DNA from: Chelonoidis abingdonii
Taxonomy: Eukaryota > Chordata > Testudines > Testudinidae
Direction of reading: 5' to 3'
DNA: 64,000 bases
Assembly: GCF_003597395.2 (NCBI RefSeq)
Contig: NC_133777.1
Span: 61,926,320-61,990,319 of the forward strand
Part shown: piece by piece, positions 59,640 through 64,000 of the stretch
Position numbering within the stretch: position 1 is the stretch's first letter
Layout: each line of letters starts with the position of its first letter
The notes under the pieces: generated by a model
Databases searched by the model: none
Seen by the model: the letters and a program-made list of their open reading frames with translations, nothing else
Told to the model about the DNA's origin: nothing
Position numbers and translations under genes: made by a program

Positions 59640-60535
59640 GCACCTCTGCCCTATTTAAGATGTGGGAGACTGCTGGTTCAAGTCCCACCTTTGCCTCATA
59701 AGGATTAGGTATTTGAACAAAAATCTGCCACTTCTCAGGTGAAAGCCCTCGGCACTGGGCTACAGAGTGAGACTCACTCTTTCTCTGGCCCAAATAGTAT
59801 TTAATTAAAGTGGAACAACTTCAGTGAGAGAGATCCCACATCAGAATACCGAATAGCCCAGTGGTTACATTTAACTGAGAGGTGGCATATCCCTGTTCAA
59901 ATCCCTTCTCCTTATCTGGCAGAGGTGAAACTGGTACTGCGGGTCTTCCAAATCCTGGGTGAGTATCCTAGCCACTAGGGCAGTAGTTTTCAAACCTTTC
60001 AGGCCACGTACCCCTTTCCAAATAATGTCATCTACCATGAACCCTGATCTGAGATAGGGTCATAATATACCTATCAGTAAATTGCCAAGTCTTAATAAAT
60101 AAAATGCATTGTCTGCCATTACAAGATTTTTCTCACGTACCCCTGACAAAAGCTTGAGTACTCCTAGGGGTACATATACCCCAGTTTGAAAATCACTGCA
60201 CTAAGGTAAATGTTATAAGGGAGCTCCTCCTCATGCCCCAGCTGTTTTGTGGAGTTAGGCAGCCTCTGAGCATCCCTACTGACTCAGGCCCCACAGGCAA
60301 GTTAGGTGGAGGAATACCTATCTTTCCCCGATTCATGGATTACTCCTGGAACTTAGGCAGGAGACAGGCAGCTGGGCACCTAGAGTGGGGCTGCAGTGCA
60401 CATCCTGAGAGGCAGAAACATAGGCTTATAGGGAACTACTGCAAAAACATAGGCACTAGGTGAGTTTAAACACTTACAAAGATAGGTGGCAACCAAGTGG
60501 GGGTTTTGTGGATTGTAGTGGAACCTAAAAACAAG
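59640..60535. mobile_element. tRNA-derived SINE-like repeat, interrupted by hAT
   Basis: 'ctggttcaagtcccac' (about 59673) and 'ctgttcaaatccctt' (about 59893) resemble B boxes, and 'tagcccagtggttac' (about 59852) an A box. A reversed A-box-like string 'gagtatcctagccactagg' precedes the insertion at 59981. After it the repeat resumes at 60207 with the 'gagttaggcagcctctgagc' text. Related to 6760-7260. Confidence 0.45.
59981..60198. mobile_element. hAT-type miniature element, 8-bp duplication
   Basis: Ends CAGTAGTTTTCAAAC and (reverse complement of right) CAGTGATTTTCAAAC. CACTAGGG at 59973-59980 and CACTAAGG at 60199-60206 form the target duplication with one change. It is inserted in the SINE-like repeat. 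Confidence 0.85.
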
Positions 60536-60546
60536 ACGTTAGGTAT

Positions 60547-60664
60547 GATCTTCAACCGTTTTCATTTGCGAACCCCTGCGCATTTTCAAGTGGTGGTGTG
60601 GACCCCTTTGGAAATCTTAGACATGGTCTGCAGACCCCCAGGGGTCTTCGGTTGAAAGCCACTG
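60547..60664. mobile_element. hAT-type miniature element fragment
   Basis: Ends 'ggttgaaagccactg'; its left side reads 'gatcttcaaccgttttcatt'. Inner text 'gcgaacccctgcg' and 'cccccaggggtcttcgg' fits a related hAT family. Confidence 0.55.
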
Positions 60665-60667
60665 TTT

Positions 60668-61171
60668 TAGGGTAAGTCTACAGCTCAGTCTGGGGGAGTC
60701 ATTCCCAGCTTGAGGACACATACTTGTGCTAGTCTGATCAAACTAGTGTGCTAAAAATAGAGTGTAACTGCAGCCAGATGAAGAGCTAGCGGCCCCCAGT
60801 GCATGTGTAACCCCCACAGCTCCTGGGTGTGGTGTTCTGTCCCATCTCGTGGCACCAAGACCACTTAGAGAGAGAGATTAAAGAGTTTGCTCTACAGCAT
60901 TAGCTAACAGCCAGTTGGCTTTTAGCTCATCTGGTACAGGCTCATGCATTAAGCTCCAGAGGTCCCCGGTTGGAACCTATCTGCCAGCGATCGGCATTAC
61001 ACATGTTCATCAGAGACGTTAGGTATGTACTCAGGGCATCTAGCTCTTCTCGCTGCTAGTACTGCTGTGGCTACAATTTATTTTTAGTACAGTAGCTCGA
61101 TCTGAGCTAGCATGGGTATGTCTCCTTGAGCTGGAAATCACATCCCAGCATCAAAGTGCAGACATACTCCA
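60668..61171. mobile_element. Palindromic miniature element split by another repeat
   Basis: The left half begins 'agggtaagtctacagctcag' and contains 'gctagtctgatcaaactagt' and 'gctaaaaatag'. The right half carries the inverse: 'tatttttagtacag', 'gagctagcatgggtatgtct' and 'cagacatactcc'. The two halves (60668-60833 and 61020-61171) are separated by a different repeat. Confidence 0.6.
60834..61019 (+). mobile_element. Nested SINE-like insertion with tRNA-like boxes
   Basis: Within the split element, 'ttttagctcatctggtacag' resembles an A box and 'ccccggttggaacc' a B box 40 bases later. This indicates a tRNA-derived insert. Boundaries are approximate. Confidence 0.45.
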
Positions 61172-63787
61172 AGTCTGTGGGTTAGCACTTAAGTGACCTT
61201 TGTGGATCTGGGTCGGTGTCCCCCTAACTGTGACACAGAGAACTGGCTAATTCCTAGTTTAATTAAAGTCTTTATTTTATTCTGTGAACACTGCTTGTGG
61301 ATTGACTAACTCAAATTAATAATAAAAAGGCTTCTTGCCGCAACAAAATGCAACTCAACTAAAAATATACTTTCAGAGTAAACACCATATAATTATTTAG
61401 AGACCCTGCATTCATTGTATCATTTTCCAGTACTCATGTGTTTCAAATTACTAACACAGCATGCTCAATAGACTTTAATTTTTGGTCTAATACACCTAGT
61501 TAGTTGATAGAATATATAAATGTCAGACAGCTAAAGAAAATAAATTTTTTCATTACCTTTATGTTTAAATTAATGTAATATTGTCCCTGCTACCATTGTT
61601 TCTCTGCAGTAACAATTCAAAACTGCTAAATATTAACAATATTAGTCACTTATGCTGCTAAAATCACAGATGTGTATGTTGCCTGCTGGATTATGATGAC
61701 ACAGAAATTAAGCACATGAAAAGTATTATTTTTTCTTAAAATACAAATCAGTTATTTAAACACATATCTTTCCTGAAGAAGCAGCATACAAATACCTGAA
61801 GCATTAACATTCACTGTGCTGTTCTCCATTGCTCATGTCTTCCAAATTATAGGCCATCCTGTTATTAACTACTCTGGTGTAAATTCAGAATAACTCCATT
61901 GACGTCCACGGCATTACTTTGGATATACACCAATACATCAGCATCCAATATTAGTCTTGTCCAAAGACTGTGATCCTGGCATCTTTACTCATGTAAGTAA
62001 GTCACTATTTTATGATGTGTATGGTACACAGTCTAATATGAAGCACATTAAATATTTGGATGCTAAATAAAATAGTTTGCATCTATGTTTTAGTGTGAAT
62101 TCTATTTGGCGGGTAAAAGACAAAAACATTTTTAAAAATAGCACTTAAACTTTAACAACTCTTCTCTTTTTCTTTTAGGATCTGTGAGACCATACCTAAC
62201 ATAAAAAAGAGTCATATAGCATACAGCAAAACTAAAATTCTTTCTCCCGTATGGTTTACTTATGTTCTGATTTCTATAGCAAATGTTACTTAGTTACACT
62301 ATTTTAGCTATCAATCTATGGTTTAGTTGTAAATTCAGATATGGAAAGTTGCTCTCATACACAGCGTATACTGTAATGCTCCCTTGGTGTTATCAAGCAT
62401 CTGGTACATCTTAGTGATCTTTCATTTGATTTGTATGTAAATGTATGTGTCTTTTGAGAAATCTCAAGTTGCAGACAGAAAGCCATTGAAAGCATTTAAA
62501 AATGTAACCGTATGCAAAACTGAGTTTTCATTTTAAAAGTAGAAATATGTAATTTAATTCTCTGGATGCTACAAAAATCTATAGGAAGGAATCACTAGTC
62601 TGTAAGCAATAATCACAAACTACGAATGCTCAGAAAAATGTACACACTCATGAACTATCAAATGCACTCAGCAGCAAAATGCACTCAAAATATTCAGAAA
62701 TATTTTATTCATACACTAAACAGACATCTACAAAAATATGTATAATGTATAAAAGGAAAATCTAATTTCTAATTGTATATATCTTCATATAAGACACAAT
62801 AATTCAATTTCCTATCACAGTAATCAGTTACATCTATTTCAAGTTATTTGGAAGCTTAAAATTACCTACAGCAGGTCGATTCACTGTTCCTCAATGCTCT
62901 AAATAAAAACATTTCCCATTCCACTTTTTTTCTCTTTCCCATTCCTCTGTATATATTATGCAGATGGTGCCTTTAGTTCCTAGATACTCACTAAAATCTT
63001 TGAAAAGTTGCTACAGCAAAACTGAAGAAGCACCACGTCTTACAGGGCACAAAATTCTAGTATGTATCTGAGACCAATGGCCTCAGTGACATTGCTCCAT
63101 GTTTACACTATTGGAATTAACAGCAGACCTTACTCCAGAAATAGCATGCATGTTCCATAGCACAACTCCATTTTCTATATGATTTTGTTAAGCCTAAAAC
63201 TCAGTCTAGTGCAATTCCCCACTTTCATGTGTTTTCTTCACTTATGTATCTTCAGTCCGAGTCCAAATGCACTTACTTTGAATAAACAGTAAGCTTTATC
63301 CTGCATTAACCAATTTCACTATGATTATTCTTCTTTTCTTGGTCACGGATGTTTGGAATACAATTTTTGAATTAGTTTTTTGTATTTTGGATGCCCATAT
63401 GGAGTGATCAATTCCAAATGTGCATTTAAACTTCATGCTATTATCTGTCATAATCAGGGGAAATTCAGAGCTCTGTAGCTTTGGATATGGAAGCTCAGAC
63501 TTGTTCTTTTAGCTAAATCTGTTCAGGGAGGCTCATATCTCTGCAGGAAATTAAGTGTCAGCCAGATTGGACGTGTGTTAAGAAAATACATAGGGGACAG
63601 CTCTCATATGCCCCATCACTGACAGCTACCACATATATTTTCCAAAAATGTTGATCAAGAATGTGCTAACCAATGTAAACGGGCCCAGGATCACTCTGTA
63701 ACATCCTGTGCCTGCACACTTGTCATTGACTGTATCTGAGAACTAAATGATCTTTTCATTAACTCACTTATTCCCTAACAGTGCTCA
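61172..63787. other. No gene recognised
   Basis: Clean AT-rich sequence without a convincing gene, RNA or recent repeat. The sentence-like 'ctccattgacgtccacggca' near 61892 is an old repeat relic. Confidence 0.4.
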
Positions 63788-64000
63788 GGCCAGGTCTACA
63801 CTGCGACTTTAAATCGGTTTAATGGTCGATATACCGATTTAACGCTGTACCCGTTCACACGACGTTGTCATTAATATCGAGTTAAACGGCTCCTTAAATC
63901 GATTTCGGAACTCCTCCCAGACGAGAGGAGTAGCACTAAATTCGATAGTGATAACTCGGATTAGGGTTCGTGTGGACAGAAATCGACATTATTGGCCTCC
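63788..64000. mobile_element. Turtle-type DNA repeat, cut by window end
   Basis: 'caggccaggtctacactgcg' and 'aaatcggtttaatggtcgat' open a repeat with several nested 'atcgattt' palindromes. It continues past the window. A DNA transposon derivative from memory; superfamily uncertain. Confidence 0.6.

Noticed and set aside
1..64000. CRISPR arrays, bacterial operons, riboswitches, intact tRNA or rRNA genes
   Set aside because: None seen. The sequence is vertebrate nuclear DNA, and the only tRNA-like boxes belong to SINE-like repeats without a full cloverleaf.

Overview
The window looks like a nuclear scaffold from a turtle (Testudines). It is AT-rich and almost gene-free. It is packed with CR1-type LINE 3' ends, hAT and Tc1/mariner miniature elements, tRNA-derived SINE-like repeats and LTR elements of the kinds I know from turtle genomes. 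This placement rests on remembered repeat families, not on a search. No host protein-coding gene is secure. The best host signals are a CpG island at about 12.6-13.8 kb and one weak candidate exon inside it (minus strand, 12726-12881).

The main content is an endogenous retrovirus, broken up by the assembly. Its 5' half is clean and continuous at 7922-10453: a TTCCTG target duplication, a 380-bp LTR, a tRNA-Lys(1,2)-type primer site, a splice donor, gag (matrix, capsid, nucleocapsid), a textbook -1 frameshift site, then dUTPase and the start of protease. At 10453 the protease stops in mid-gene and unrelated DNA begins (10454-20526). The protease resumes exactly where it left off at 20552, after a 25-N gap. 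It is followed by a pol with most of reverse transcriptase missing, RNase H, integrase, a second noisier copy of integrase, env, a 3' LTR and again TTCCTG. Gag-pro-pol is betaretrovirus-like, while the envelope transmembrane subunit has a CX6CC motif and resembles alpharetroviral envelopes, so the element looks recombinant.

The 3' flank of this provirus is present twice: 24740-30574 (very noisy) and 37974-43701 (less noisy). The second copy runs into clean sequence to 64000. Between them, after another 25-N gap, lie a second env-LTR segment (30600-32352), whose LTR belongs to a different LTR variant and so probably to another provirus, and 5.2 kb of unrelated DNA (32353-37600). The simplest reading is that the true locus is 1-7927, provirus, 37974-64000, and that two foreign contigs plus raw-read gap filling have been spliced in.

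From 43.7 kb onward the sequence is ordinary repeat-rich DNA. It includes a 2.17-kb LTR with TG...CA ends and a 5-bp AATTC duplication (44403-46573), a CR1 LINE cut by a hAT miniature element with an 8-bp duplication (53100-55235), and several nested miniature elements at 59-61 kb.
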